Positions 37,250 through 50,994 of a DNA stretch of 64,000 bases are shown here, piece by piece (the stretch's first letter is position 1; the number at the start of each line of letters is the position of its first letter). The notes below the pieces were generated by a model. It was not told the DNA's origin, ran no database searches, and was given only the letters and a program-made list of their open reading frames with translations. The DNA comes from Stenopsyche tienmushanensis (taxonomy: Eukaryota > Arthropoda > Insecta > Trichoptera > Stenopsychidae): positions 1,054,001-1,118,000 of the forward strand of contig WACJ01000529.1 in the NCBI GenBank assembly GCA_008973525.1, read 5' to 3'. A program made the position numbers and the translations under genes.

Positions 37250-40200
37250 ATTGATTAAAATTACAAAATAGGTTATTGACACTCTCATGTATAAAAGTGA
37301 AACATTTTAGCTCCTAGAAAAGGTTGATTATATGCATTACTTTTTTCCATTTGTAAGCAGAAATTGTTAGCTAATGATAAAGCTGTGTTTTGTGTAATAT
37401 ATAATAAAATAGGTTTGCCATTGGTGTAGCGGTCGCTTTATACTACGTATCGACACGCACATGTATAGTAGAGGTAACGTGGCGCATGCGCGTAGCGTCT
37501 ATTAGACATGCGACGGACACGGACACACTACAAACGATTCTCTCTCTCTCTTTATGCTATGTATAGATGACGCGGCACAATCTTCAAACAATTTTATTTC
37601 TCCTTCACACCAACTGCTGCTTGAAGTTTCACTTTTCGTGACATTCAAATCAATTTGCCATACTGAGCCTATAAAAGTTTCACATCGAAAATCTTATAAA
37701 TGTTGTAAATATTTAAAAAGTTAATACTATAATTAAACATTTTTAACATCGTCAGTTATTATGACTAATCTCCACTTATATTAAACAGTAGTTATAAATC
37801 ATTAATTTAAATCATATTTTGATTGAATTTGAGCTCTAATGAGTGTGCAAAATTGGTGCATAATGAGGGTCACTCTGATATGACATCATCATTTTAATTT
37901 AAGAGTAGCATTACAATTGGTAATAGTATTTTTTTAAAAACGAATTATAGAAAACACCTTGATTTAGACCTTGGATGTAAAAATGAGTTATACTTAGCCA
38001 TTTAACCTATATTCACCGGTTAATAAAAAAAAATAGAAATGAATCATGGCGTTCTTGAGGTCCAGTCTAGAGAAAACTATTAATTTGTGGTTGATTTGCG
38101 AATATTGTATAGTTGATTATGAGCATGTTTCTCAGAAATGTTTCAATGGGATTTTTTTGTAAGTAAAAAATACACATATTTAATTCAGAAGTTCTTTTTA
38201 GTATCGGGTGACATGATTCCATTATGCAAATTTTAGCTTACACATATTAAGCAAAAACAAGAAGCGGCTCAGTTCGATTGTAGTTTTGTGTATTTTAGAT
38301 TTAGCATAAACGTGTGAAATTCGATCTTTAATATTTTGCCATGTTACGCTATCCAATGAATATATTTCATTGGATTTATGAACGATTTATACGTTTTTAA
38401 TCTAAATAAATGTGATCAATATAATAAACAACTTCGTCAGATGGCAGCGTGTGTTTTGTTTTGATGTATCCAAAAAATAATTTAAAGCATATGAAATTTA
38501 TATTTAAAATGTCTATTTTATTCCATAACTAATTTTTCATCAAACAGAGTCCCCCAATGCAATTTAAAAACCGAACCAATAAAAATCAATTTACTTTAGA
38601 TGGACTGAATCCAACAGCCTCTCACTGTTCAGACTCTTGACAGATCTATTGAATTGTATAGTTTTTATTCATAAAGAACTAATTTTATATTTTTTAGGTT
38701 TTAAGGAAATTGTTAATAGTTATAAATAATAAGAATATTCTGGATTTATTTTGATAGATATTAGCGTTATCATAATCTTATATTGGAATTTGCTTCATGA
38801 TTAATTGTTTACTTCAGATAATATGCAGAATTTTTCCATTGCGTCAAGCTAAATTTAGTTGCATGTATAATAAATAATACTTAAATTCGGTTTAGGTAAA
38901 TTAGAGACCTGCACATCAGTAGATAAGGCAACCCTTCAGACAATGAAAGATCGGTGGTTCGAATCCAAATAGGCTTAATTGATTAACAATTATACTTTTT
39001 AACAGATTATAAATCCTTAATTTCATATAAAAATATTATTTATAAGTCTAAATTATTTATTATGATTGATTTTTTAACATTTTTTATTCGAAAAGTATTA
39101 AATATAGAATGTTGATATTTAGGGTGTTCGAGCGATGATATTCTTCATCACGGAAGTCCTAAGTCATGAACAAGTGATTTGTAGCAAAAAAATTAAACAT
39201 ATTTTTACTTTGTATAATATTATTTATAGTTTGACCTATAATCAAGAAGAAATATTGAAAAATAAAAAAATAGTGAGCGATCCAAAAAAAAGTTTGTATT
39301 TTTACCAACATTTTATGTTTATTAAATAAAAACTTTTAAATATTTTTAGATAATTTTAAGCCAAATGACGAAAACGCTTATTATGCATATGTCTTGCAAA
39401 TTTAGTAAAGAATGCTCATCTATAGCTTATGGGAGCACTTCCGTGAGCTTAGAAAAAATAGTTTAAGTAGTTTTTAAACCTACTTATTAGGACAGATGAC
39501 GATATTTATTTTGAAGTGGAACTTCTATAGGCGCAGTAAAATAAATTGGCTTAAACTACTCTACTAGACCAGTAGCTTATCTATTTTATTATATATTACA
39601 AAAATACAGCTTCATATTATAAATAAAATATAGATGCAGGTTATCATAAGTATAACATCAAGAATCTTGAAGTTGCTTTTATAGAAAACGAAAATATGTT
39701 AGACCTAAAATGCTTGTAATTTCTTATCGATTAAGGTTTGATTAAAAGCGAAATTGTCAGATTTAGAAGAAATATTTATATGAAAAATAAATACCAGTTA
39801 TTTTATAATTTATTTGATGATTCTTGATAATTTGAAGAAGAACAATGGTTAAACTCCCAACACAATGATTCCCTTCAAAACATAAATAATCAATAATAGT
39901 ATTTGATTTTCTTCATGTGGATATGAATCATCATTGTATTTTTATGTTGTTATAAATTATTTCATATGTTGTACATTAACAATTGTTCATAAATTAAAAG
40001 GTGGACGCCCATTTGGATATCTGATACTGATGATTGTATGTGCATTTTGACATTGACATAGTCCTGCAGTAGAATTCATGTGCTTAAACTATGATGATAA
40101 ACGTATATTAAAAATCAAGAACGATCTCATATTGCGGTCTAAATCATGACCTTAGTAGGTCCTTGTGTTCTTGTAACCACTCCCTGTTTTAGATTGCTAG

Positions 40201-41570
40201 CGATCGACAAAATAGCCATGTGACGGGGCGAATATGCGTTTTGTCTGTCATAAGAAAATGAGGGTATTTCCATTATTGAAATGCGTAAATTTTACATCGC
40301 TCCTTAAATATTTATAAACAGTCAGTATAATTATTTTTGCCTTTTAGTTGAAGAAAGATTTTCTAAAATTACATACGATATAAAATTTGTCATTTAATAA
40401 ACAATATATTCGATTTAAAAAAATGCACTTCGATCTGAGACAAGCTGTATGTTTATCAAATTTAAAATATTGATGATCATTTTTTTTAATATAAAGTAAA
40501 TATAATCTTAGTCAGTCGATTTTTATATCTAATGTGAGAATCGAGTGTGTGCGATTTAAATTAAAATAGCCTTCCACTCAAAGAGGAAACATGTCACAAT
40601 TGCGAAATATTATGGGATATGAACTTGACTCAAACATGTGTAAATTTCAAGGAACTACATAATATTCAACCATGAACGACAATACCAATCCATAGTTTTT
40701 GATTCGAGCAATTTGAGTCATTGAAATCCCATGAACATAATATAAATTAATCAAATCGCCAATAAGAGAGGCGAACCTGATAATTGGAATAAATCAACGA
40801 AAATGCGAAGTTGCCCAAGGCGATAAGCTTGGGAAAAACCCTTAATAAAATTTATATCTTGGCAAATAAAAGCCATGACCCACATAGACTTCCCTTCGTT
40901 TTTTGTTTCATTGTGCTTTTGTTAGCATGTGGTGCATTCATATTAAGTCATCCATGGCGACATACACCATGTGAAAGTGTAATTATTACATGCAATATTA
41001 GGGCGTTAAAATTATCGAATATCGATCGAACAGCATCCTGTGTCAAGGCTGATTGTGCATACAATCCAATATCAAGTCCAGTACTGCATTTCGCAACTCA
41101 TTGAACGAAATTGAAATTTATAACTCATCACTCACAGACAAACATATTTATGATGATCTGTTAATCATCTAACATAAACATTATTTTCAAGATAAACGCT
41201 GCGAATGTAGAACTGCTCATTTATTGCAATGTATTCTAAACGAAAACCCTTGAATAATATTATTAACTTTATAGTGTCATTAAATACAAACAATGACGCA
41301 TTGGAAAAACTTTGCATACCAATCGGATTAAGTAATTTTAGTATTATCTTCATCGGGGTAATTGGTAAAAACATGTTTTAAATTTATGATAAGGCTAATA
41401 ACTGTCAAAACTAATCTAGATAGATCATATACGGTGTTTATAGCATAAATTTCAGGCAAAGATCTTTTTTACAATCAGCAACAGCGGATATTTTTTATCA
41501 AAAACGTATGCATTGTTGTCCAAATTGATTATCAATTTAAATGCATTTTTATCGAAAGTACTTTTTTCAA
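37250..41570. other. Intergenic region
   Basis: No gene seen. A GC-rich segment at about 37,420-37,600 contains (TC)n at 37,540 and short CG-bearing direct repeats. A tRNA-like relic lies at 38,906. An open frame at 40,811-41,104 includes a hydrophobic stretch but no recognisable family. Confidence 0.4.
38906..38975 (+). pseudogene. tRNA-like relic (perhaps tRNA-Arg-derived or SINE head)
   Basis: AGTAGATAAGGCAACC resembles a D arm/A box (usual AGTGGATAAGGC). CTTCA..TGAAAG could be an anticodon stem, and GGTGGTTCGAATCC is a near-perfect TψC arm/B box. The acceptor ends do not pair well, so this is a pseudogene or the head of a SINE, not a working tRNA. Confidence 0.45.
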
Positions 41571-41574
41571 TACG

Positions 41575-42170
41575 GTTGACATAATATCTCAAGTTTTAAT
41601 TAATTGATTTACTTAAAGTTAAATAATAATCTTTTTTATATAACCCTTTATTGTTCCTACCAGATTTATGTCAAATGTTATTTTTTAACTATTTAAAAAA
41701 AACATTAACACAAAAAATATGAAAAAATAACTTTTTTTTAAACAGTTGTGAATTTTTTTGAGGTAGAAACTATTGTGACATCTTTACTAATTAAGAATTA
41801 TATTGTTAAGAAGATAAAATCTATATAGAATAATAATGACATTGATATTGTGCATAATATTTTTTCCGAAGAAGAGAGCTGATTTTGATCTCATATCGAA
41901 AATTGCAACAAAAATTATCATAAAGCGATGATAGTTTGTAATTAAAATAATAATTATTTTTCTAGTGGACGTCTGGCATTAGAGATGCCAAACATCCTTA
42001 AAATTTTACCAATAATGCGAGACATCCTTAGAATGCTACTAAAAATGCTTTTTTTACTATTGCCTTATTGTTTTCCTGATTTCTAATTAACTTTTTTTGT
42101 GCGATTTACCGCACAAAAAAAGTTTAAACATTTACCGTACAGAAAACGTACAAATACGCTAGATTTCAAC
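41575..42170 (+). repeat. Unclassified dispersed repeat family, copy B
   Basis: Plus-strand copy. In order: TTGACATAATATCTCAAGTT (shared with copy C), CTACCAGATTTATGTCAAAT, TTTTTAACTATTTAAAAAAA, GTGACATCTTTACTAATTAA (shared with D), TTTTCCGAAGAAGAGAGC, GCGATGATAGTTTGTAATTA, GACGTCTGGCAT and a tail TTTCCTGATTTCTAATTAAC shared with copy A. The acidic block SEEES is followed by a stop. Confidence 0.75.
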
Positions 42171-42509
42171 GTTTTGCATTTCATCTATTCTATATAAAAT
42201 TTTCTAATTTATCAGCTATTTCCAAATCTTCATTCATTTTGGCAAATTCTATGTTGGCCAACGTAATATTCACTCTTATATTAATAATATGTAGTGAGAA
42301 GATCCTCTTGCTAGAAAATATGTCATAATCGCTTTACACCGATTACTTTCTGTCAGCTCCTAATCAGCGTAAGACAATCTTCAATTCGAGGCAGAGCCAC
42401 TTGTCATGAACACTCGTCATTTCTTTACATAAACAATGCACAAAAAATCGATTCAAGTGCTCCTCCTTTAGAAGGAAATGATAATTGGACAAAGACTCAT
42501 TCAACACGC

Positions 42510-42760
42510 AGCGAAGAACAGCAAGCAGTTAAATAAACAAACACTCTCGATAACACACAATATTCGGTCGTTTCTTTGCGTAAACAAATAACATCGAAAA
42601 ATCGAAATCATTATAAGTGGATAAATTTGGGCTTAACGATCTATACAATCATGCGATGCATATGAAGAAGCTATCCGTCTCAGTCTCCCGAACTGCGCTA
42701 AGTTCTCTTTGTCTCTGTCCGCCTCGGAGCTTCAATGCACAAGAGTGCTCTTTCTGAATA
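42510..42760 (+). repeat. Dispersed repeat pair, copy 2
   Basis: Counterpart of 35,840-36,100, starting with CGATAACACACAATATTCGG and ending in a stretch with clustered TC-rich words. A shorter internal echo (TTTCTTTACATAAACAATG..AAAATCGA) occurs just upstream at about 42,420, so the unit may be partly tandem. Confidence 0.6.
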
Positions 42761-42769
42761 GTGAAGGTC

Positions 42770-45700
42770 AAAACGGATATTTCCGTAAGTACTCACGAAA
42801 AGGTTAATTAAATAACATAGGCATCTTGTAACGAGTCTGGACATAAACTGAGCTCATCAGAGAGTATCTGATAGTAATAGATTTCATTCGGAATACCGAT
42901 CCTGTCAAAATTATGGATCTGGTTTTTTGTATCAAAGTTTTAGCAATAAATTTTAATCTCTGGGATTAGAGGGATATTTTTTGCCGAATATATTTGTAAT
43001 AGATATGAGGGAATAGAACTGGTATCAAAGTAATATCGTTATTTTCAATCATTAATCTTGTGTAAAATATTTTTGAATTTTAGAATTAAACTAAATATGG
43101 ATCAATTAAATTTATCAAAAATAATCTGATCAATACAAAATATAATGAATGACATCAATTTCTTTATAAAATTTGCTTTGATATTCATTTGTGATAAATT
43201 GAATGAAGACAATGCTATCTTCAAACGCATTAAATTATATTATTTATGAACAAATTTCCAAGATCTATCTTGATCTAATTGAGAAAATTTATCACTCAAT
43301 TTTTCAATTATTTCGAAACTATAATCACACATTTTCTGTTGACCTTCTTCCTACCTGTCTTTTCATTTGAAAACTATGTAGATATAATTTTGACATAACG
43401 ACAATGGGAATTAATTTGAGAGTGAATAATTGGTCAATTTTCCACGTCGCTTGTACGACTTAGTCGATTAAGTACAATCGTCGCATAATACGAATCGGAA
43501 ATATCATACAATTTATTCAGAGAACCGAAGTCACACATATATATATATATGGAATATATCGTTCTTCGAAGTCCTTCGATGAGTTTACTCGAGGAGTCGC
43601 CGATTGACCTCATGAGTCATTTGACACAAAGGCGAAAAATGAAGTTTCCTGCGACGTGGGCCGATCTGGAGACCTTAAAATTGACAAGGTCTACAAACCA
43701 AACAAGGTTCCATCAAGGCTCAGTTTAAAGTATACGGTTTTCCCCAAAAAATCTCGAACAATATGCATTCAAATATTTGAGGTCGCCAAACTCTTGGGTC
43801 GATGATCTTAGATTTTCGCAACTTCCGAGGTTGATCCTCATCTAAATTCATTCGAATTTCCTGATCTTTTTTCGCTAAAATATTAGGATTAGCAATATTT
43901 TTTTTTTATACAAATGAAGTTAATTTTTAATACCATTTTCATTTCGAAATCAATTGACCCAGACTTTAATATATTAAAATCACAAAGCGATCGTTTGGGT
44001 GGATATGGAGATCGTTATCAATCTAATCTTCATCTTATCTTATCTTCAATCACCTTGCCAATTTAATTATTTAATATTCTCACAGTATTGAAATATACAT
44101 TTTCATGATGAAATCTGTCTCCTTATCTATTGATTATTCGTTAAGATTCTGGTTGAGCCTTTCTATTTCGTTGCAACACGTCGCCGTTGTAATTTGCTTT
44201 GAGCATTTCAAAATGGACGATTCCTTGACAAATCTCACTAAATACTTCCAAATATAATCGTACTTCTGGTTAAATCAGGCTAAAATTTTGGAATAAGTCA
44301 ATAACATTCTTTTACCATTAAAATACGATTAATTTACTGTTTAACCCTTATTTTATCCTTGTCATTTGTTGATTATCAACATTTCTAATCAAAGATTTCA
44401 AACACTTATTCATCATCATTATACTGATGATAAAATAAAGTCGGTGAAATCTACTGAACACATTTTCCATATTTTTTATTTGGTTCGCGAAGCTTTTTGC
44501 AACATTTATGGTTAAATATTCAATCGACGATATTTATTCTTATTTTAAAATTTCATCTTTTATTTGCATCAAGAATGAGAGCCAACATATTAATATTAAT
44601 TCCATACCGTAAGCTATAACATTTGATTAAATATATGGCTTAACAAATGAGGAAATTAGTAAGCATCCGGACTGTGAGAGGTTATTTTGGGCATTACTCA
44701 TTTTAAATGTTTCAATCGCCATTTTATCAGTGTCATCATAAGGATCATAGAATTCCTAATGTGTTATTTTTTTACAATTTATCAATGATATTACAAATTC
44801 TATGCGAAACATTGTATTGTTGTTAAATCTGTGTATAACGAATGCTGGAATATGAGCTTGAGGGTAAAGTGGAACAACCCTGGAGCGTTTATTAAGGGAA
44901 AAACATTCAGGGCATAACAATACATTCAAGGTTTCGAATCTCGTTACATAATACAACGCTTCGATCAATAAGATGAAAATTTATTGCATAATAGAATATT
45001 TGACTGTCACGTTTAATGGTCGTTCACGCGCCTCTTTAAGATGACACGTGCCTAGTCTTGGCTGGACCCTCATCTCAAAATTATAAATGATACGCAATCC
45101 AGGTCAAAATACCCATTTCGTAATATTACACCTTGGAAAATATGCATCCGAAGTGTAACGGTAGCTGATACTCGTTCCATGTGATACAGGCGAGCCGAAG
45201 ACGTGAGAAAACAGCCGAGGCCCCCGAAAGTGAAACAAGTGGCATTGTTCGCTTTTTAAATTGAATTTTGGGCCTTAATCGAAATATGTATTATTTTCAA
45301 TGTTGCATCACCCAATTGTGGCTTGTCGGGATATCATAAAGGCCTTCTCGTGTGCGAAGGTTATGTTTTATGGCATTTATGGTGCCAAATGCATTTTGGT
45401 GCACGAGAGGAAGCAATGTATCAAAACCTAGGTCGATATTGAAAATGACCTCGCTACTTCTCATTTTAAACGCCAAGAACTTTGATTGATTGAGAAATTA
45501 CAAATTAACTACTTTATCATATCCCATTTTAGAATTTTCCTTCTTTGTCGTTTCTTTTAATTCTTAATAGTACAGGAGGCAACGACATTTTGTTGTTTTG
45601 ATATTGTTAGTGAACAAAATGGCAATTTACCATGATGATGTTGTTGCCGATATTTATGACACCTTTTGAGACTATATGAATAAATATTATATAAACATCT

Positions 45701-45855
45701 TACACCTACAAGACTAATAAAAATAAAATTAGAAAAGTTAATAGGTTAATAAGCTAGTAAAGTGTTAGGGGTAAAAAAGGCCTGTCCTGGTTGACACGAT
45801 TTCAACCCTTTTAGTCATTTAAAATTAAAAAAAAAAACAAAAAGATTTTTAATTA
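42770..45855. other. Intergenic region
   Basis: No gene seen. A (TA)n microsatellite is at 43,532-43,550. GC-richer stretches occur at about 43,550-43,720 and 45,000-45,400. Short frames have no coding character. Confidence 0.4.
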
Positions 45856-45859
45856 ATTA

Positions 45860-46100
45860 AAATTTCCCTATAGTTCTTACCTTAAATAAAAAATATATTT
45901 TCATAAAATGGTGACTATTTAAAAAAAAAATTTGGCCTTATTTTTTTCAAAGTTTAAATTTTTTTATAAATAGTTAAAAATTAAATTTTGACATAAATCT
46001 GGTAGAGACAATAGAAGATTATATATAAAATATTTGTATTAAATTTGAAGTAAATCAATCAATTAAAACTTGAGATATTATGTCAACCGTGTTGAATTCT
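45860..46100 (-). repeat. Unclassified dispersed repeat family, copy C
   Basis: Minus-strand partial copy containing TTGACATAATATCTCAAGTT, CTACCAGATTTATGTCAAAA, the TTTTTAACTATTT block, AATAAGGCCAAATT (shared with copy D) and AGTCACCATTTTATG. It ends before the acidic block. Confidence 0.7.
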
Positions 46101-46104
46101 GATA

Positions 46105-47790
46105 GGATAGGCATAGTTGCCGCGTCACTAAAATGATTATAACTCCGTAAATAATTGGAATTTTAGAAATTCCTTTAGTGGATATATTCATAAAAGTCTA
46201 AAAATTTAAAATATGTAAATAAAATTAAAATGTGTTTTTTCAAAATTCTAGACTTGCCTTCAAATCGTTCATGCAGAATGTTCATCATGGTACGTGCTGT
46301 ATGTTCACACTAATTTAAATACATAATAATAATTTGCCATATATTATTTAATAATTTGCAATAAATTTGAAAGATGTTATTTTATTAACATGGCCGTTAT
46401 AATGTAATACATTTAGAGCGCTCTTATTGAAATATCATATATTTTAGCGCCTAAATAGTTTTTCGATTATGTTATATCGAAACGATTCGTCAAAATACAA
46501 GCTACTTCATATTATTAGATACTTAGCTGATATGACACAGTGTACTTGATTTTCACCTATTTTTGGGGAGAATAGTAAATGATCAGGGAGATTTTTTGAA
46601 CCTGAATTGATTTGAATGCTCATTCAACAAATATATTTTAAACATCAGATTAAATCGGATTTAATCGCTCACATTGCGACATGAATTTTCTACACTGGCT
46701 ACAACTAAAAGCTTATGCATATTTCAGCTTTTATTTTAGCAAATGTCTGATTATTAAGCATTTGTGAAAATTGTATCAATGGCAATATAAAAAAATCTAC
46801 ATTTGAATAATTTATATTTTGTTGTATTTGGCGCCATTAATCGGCCAACGAACGAAAGTGAAATACTTAAAAAACAACAACATCACTAGTAGTTCACCTA
46901 AATATCAATGCATCGGCCACGCATTAGCATTAGCTATGTTCTAATAGGAGGTCATCGATGACAGAAGTCGTAAAAAAAGACGATTTGAACAAGTTTCTGT
47001 TTGCAAGTGGGCAGTTGTTTGGCCTTATGTGCTGGGTTTGTACGAAGAAAACGCGTTTTAGCGAAAGTAAACAGGCATGCGAAAATATTCAGCATCTTCA
47101 TTCATTAACATGGATCGATTCAGCTATATGCGATGAAATTAGCGACCCAATGCAATCGTTCAAATTTGCCATGAATTTATTTTTAAAAATAAACAGTAAT
47201 TGAGGATCGCCTTGAAATGTTATGCAGACTCCGTTTTGCGTAAACTCGTCGGAGCAAAAGTGAATCTCATTGCATTGTATTGCACAAAAGTACATAGGAA
47301 ATACACGTCAAGTGCTTTGAACTCTTCAGTTACGGTTAACAGCTTCGATGGCCCCATTGAATACTTGGCCCTTTGTTAAAGATGTTTCGACCAATTAACC
47401 ACGTTTCCCCATTTTTCGAGTAACGCGGATTTCCATTTAACGCAGATTTATCGTAAATGCGCCTATAATGAATGGCGTTGAGCAATAAAGACAATAATTT
47501 GGGATCGTTAAAAACTGTTCCTTATTTGCATTCCCCAATATGTATTTTCTATGGTGTCAAATTTAAAGGCTCGTTCTTGTTTGTAAATTGTGGGTGTAAA
47601 CAGATTTGTAACGCGTGTCTATGACCCTTTAAAATTTGATGTCGAAGAATCTCAAGGCTAGAAACCAGAACTCACTATAGGCGTCAGCAACCATTGGTAT
47701 GTCACAGATATGTAGTGAATCACAAAATTAATGCCCATAGCGTTATTACTAAATTCAACTAAAAGGTTGCTGTATTGCAAAAAAAAAAAA
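46105..47790. other. Intergenic region
   Basis: No gene that I can support. An 81-codon frame at 46,958-47,203 starts with ATG in slightly GC-richer sequence but shows no signal peptide, domain or family pattern. Confidence 0.4.
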
Positions 47791-47797
47791 AAAATAA

Positions 47798-47986
47798 TTA
47801 GGTCAGTCCTAAAGTTCGTGCGCATTTTTGGATATTTTTTAATTCCATTGCTGTAGAAAGACACTGGTTTTGAGTCAAAAAAAAAAATTGAAAGCCCATT
47901 TTGCACATATTAAAATGTTAAATTGTGTTTTATTTACCATATTTAAAATTTCCCAAAAATGTGCATGAACTTTTGGACTGATCTGA
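47798..47986. mobile_element. Mariner-type MITE with 34-bp terminal repeats
   Basis: The left end is TTAGGTCAGTCCTAAAGTTC followed by GTGCGCATTTTTGG. The right end, reverse-complemented, is TCAGATCAGTCCAAAAGTTC followed by ATGCACATTTTTGG: 29 of 34 positions agree. The 189-bp unit has no transposase and is flanked on the right by TA. Length, TIRs and the GTCAGTCC core fit a short non-autonomous mariner element. An A tract precedes it at about 47,779. Confidence 0.82.
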
Positions 47987-48151
47987 TAGTATATATTTTA
48001 TTCTCATAAAGTATTGCCACATTCTGCTAATGTAATGCAATACATTTGTACTATTCAAACCCGTGGGATACTTTCGAAATGAGCCCTATAAAGGCTTAAA
48101 AATAAGATTTTATTTACAGATGTTTGTTTACTATTTTTACAAACTGTCAGA

Positions 48152-49250
48152 GTTATGAGGTATTCCATTAGGCGCCTTTTCTCGTGATATCAAACGGCTC
48201 GCCACTTGTCGAAGATTTCCTGTTGAACTGAAATTGAAAATGGAAATATTTTTCTGATTTTTAATATATAATATGTAGGCAGTCAACTAAGCTATAAAAA
48301 TTTAAAAGAGTATAAAATTAAAATTTTAATAGGCTTTTTAGTTAAACTTTCATATTTTTTACCATTTTCTTGATAATATTTACCCCAAAAAAGTAATTTA
48401 TTTACGCGAAAACCTTAAAAATTTAGCTTAGTTGACTAGACAATATTATAGTGAGAAACATCCCAAAATTTCAGCTAGATCAATCAACAACTAATTAAGC
48501 TACAATTGGCGAACATTTTGAAAATGTAGTTTCGAGATAATCTCGTTTAAAGTTTCAATGCGATAAAACTATCAATTTTAGTAACTTATCGATCAACCAA
48601 TGATTCCAGGTGCATATAATAGATCTTCAGATTTCTCAAAAAGTAGTTTATCTTCGACTGACTGTTGTTTTTGGGCTATACGAGCTGTTTTTGTCTCAGA
48701 AAGACTCCTCGTTCCACCTCGCTACCCGCGCTTCATCGGTATTTTCAGCAAAGGCTTTACAGTAGGTGCCAATAATTATATTTAATGTATTCATCATCTT
48801 CAAAATGAAGCTATAGTCATTATAAAATATCCCAGCAGTAATGTATGCTAATATTTCAATGATTTTTACACCAAAATGCAGGTGCTTTGGAGCCAGTCGC
48901 CAAACCATCGATTTAAAACATTCATTCATTTGTACCAGCTTTTGACTCCAGTCGGTTTTCCATGATAATGTTCATCTTTCGTTCCTTTATTAAGATATTT
49001 TGACATTTTTCGACTTCGAGCAACTTCGAGCTGATTTCGAGCAACTTTAATTTCGCATACCTACAGATAGAGATATATGAGTGCAATATAACGATAATTT
49101 TACTTAAAATATCTTTTTTTTTATTATTAATAATAAACCTCAAGATGTAAAATATTTAAACAAATTTATTATGAAATAAAGGTTGCTCAATTCCAAGCAC
49201 GCCTACCAGACCTGACTCCCTAGTTCACAGCGGTTCCGGCGTGCTCCAAC
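48152..49250 (-). mobile_element. Mutator-like element relic, copy 2
   Basis: Second copy of the element at 18,253-19,425, same orientation. The minus-strand reading has FKSMVWRLAPKHLHFGVKII, EILAYITAGIFYNDYSFILK, ENTDEARVARWNEESF and, in another frame, the end LLFEKSEDLLYAPGIIG. About 160 bases of transposase sequence present in copy 1 are missing here, with a CATT repeat at the junction. It retains about 110 bases of 3' non-coding sequence (48,270-48,385) that copy 1 has lost. Inactive. Confidence 0.65.
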
Positions 49251-49259
49251 AAAACATTT

Positions 49260-50930
49260 AGAAGTATTTTGTTCCAATATTTATAATAGACATGTTCATA
49301 ATAGATTCAAGCAAACCAGTTATTATTTGAAACTCACCTGCTCACCTGATTTCCAAGATATTTGAGATAATCCAAGATGTTTGTCCAAGCGTTAAACCAC
49401 GATACAATATGGTTTACGGAATTTTCTAATACCTAATTCCACCAATATCCATCAAATTTACGGGGGAAAATATATCGTTTCTAATTATATTTAAAAAACA
49501 ACGATTTTAACTGAATTTTAAGTTTTCGTAGAAAGATAGAAATTAGATATCGTCTTAATTTTGATAAAAAGAAGTTCAACTATATGAATTAAGGCTTCGA
49601 GATTTGTTGCCAACCTCTAGCCTAAACGTTAATTCATGCAGTAATCTGCATATAATTTCAAAATTTGTATAATATTAGCCAAAATTGTATGCCAAACGTA
49701 TATGTCTTATTTGGAATATATTGTGTAAATCGGCATCAAGCTTTTGAAGGAATGAATTATTCATCAAATGAAATAATTTCTTATAGTGTGCTTGGCTATT
49801 GTTTATAAATGTCCTTCGTATTACTGCAAGTTGGTTTATTTTGTTAAAGTATCTCATCGTAAATCTTTTTGACTTAAAAGAAACTTAATATCATATAAGC
49901 TAATTCGAAACAACGAGTGGTCATAAAAAAATGACATGATCGGGTCTTAGCTAAATCTATAGAGCCCTATTTATAGAAGTCACAAGCTCGATAATAATTA
50001 TTTCATACAAGGAACGCGATTATAATGGACCGATGTTATTTAATTTACATTATGTCATATTAATCAAAATTGATAATGTTAGATCTATTGCATAATCATA
50101 TGTTTATGTTTCGTTTTCTGCATCGACTTAATTTCTGGCCAAACTTAATACACCCACCGGTAGACATTTATAATATCTTAACGTAATTTTTTCAAATGTG
50201 AAAGTGCCTCAAAGTATATCAAAGCATCGTTGTGGTTTACTTTGGGATGTTACATAAAAATGGCGCGGAAATTGATGCAATTTTGAAATGTCATATATTA
50301 TAATGATTCCAGCAGCGTTAGGATATATGAGAATCATCAGAATATGAAGATTTTTAATGGTAGATTTAATGAAGTATCTGGAAGCTTTTTTCTATATATA
50401 TATTTTTGTACGACTTAAAATGGTTTAACTTTTCCATAATATTACGCTTCGTTAAGCGGTTTCGCATCAGATTCAAGCCGAGCGTAATTTTTTTACAGTG
50501 AATTTGATCACGGTTCGATGTGACGTAAAATCACGTTATTCAATCAAATCCTACGTTTGTCCTACATTTGGATTTTGCGGAACCTTGATACTGGATCCCA
50601 CGCATCTTAGCTATGGCAAAATTACGCCATCAATTATTATGCAATATACCATTTCAATAAGCTTCACATTTTTTTCTATAATAAATATTATGGAAGAAAT
50701 TGCATATAAATTAAAAAGTATGGATTCATGTAGATGGAATTACAAAGACGTTATTAAAATATTAAATATTAATTTCAACGATATCACCAATAGATGTCAC
50801 GCCATCATTATCGCATTTCTCGATTTTAATGGATTTTTTTCTCCAATTATGTATCAATCATCTTATTACATCATTTTTTTTAATAATTGAGCAATCAAGC
50901 ATATTAATTTTGTTAAAAAAAATGCTTTTT
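49260..50930. other. Intergenic region upstream of the receptor cluster
   Basis: AT-rich, no gene recognised. An open frame at 50,498-50,890 has no homology that I recognise and no join to the receptor gene that follows. No clear TATA box is seen for the first receptor. Confidence 0.4.
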
Positions 50931-50994
50931 CAGAGCAATGTATTTCAGTCAGTGGGAGATTTATGGGATTGAATGTCGTCTTTTTTTGATAAAG

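Noticed and set aside
37420..37600. Possible tRNA or CpG promoter in a GC-rich stretch starting GGTGTAGCGGTCGC
   Set aside because: No cloverleaf can be drawn and no gene follows; the CG-bearing words look like a decayed repeat.
40811..41104. 97-codon frame with a hydrophobic stretch
   Set aside because: The hydrophobic segment is internal, there is no family pattern, and the start codon is not an ATG in good context.
46958..47203. 81-codon ATG-initiated frame
   Set aside because: It is short, unrecognised and overlapped by an antisense frame; chance is sufficient.
50498..50890. 130-codon frame just upstream of odorant receptor 1
   Set aside because: The composition is biased by A/T runs, there is no receptor-like motif and no splice junction leads into the receptor.
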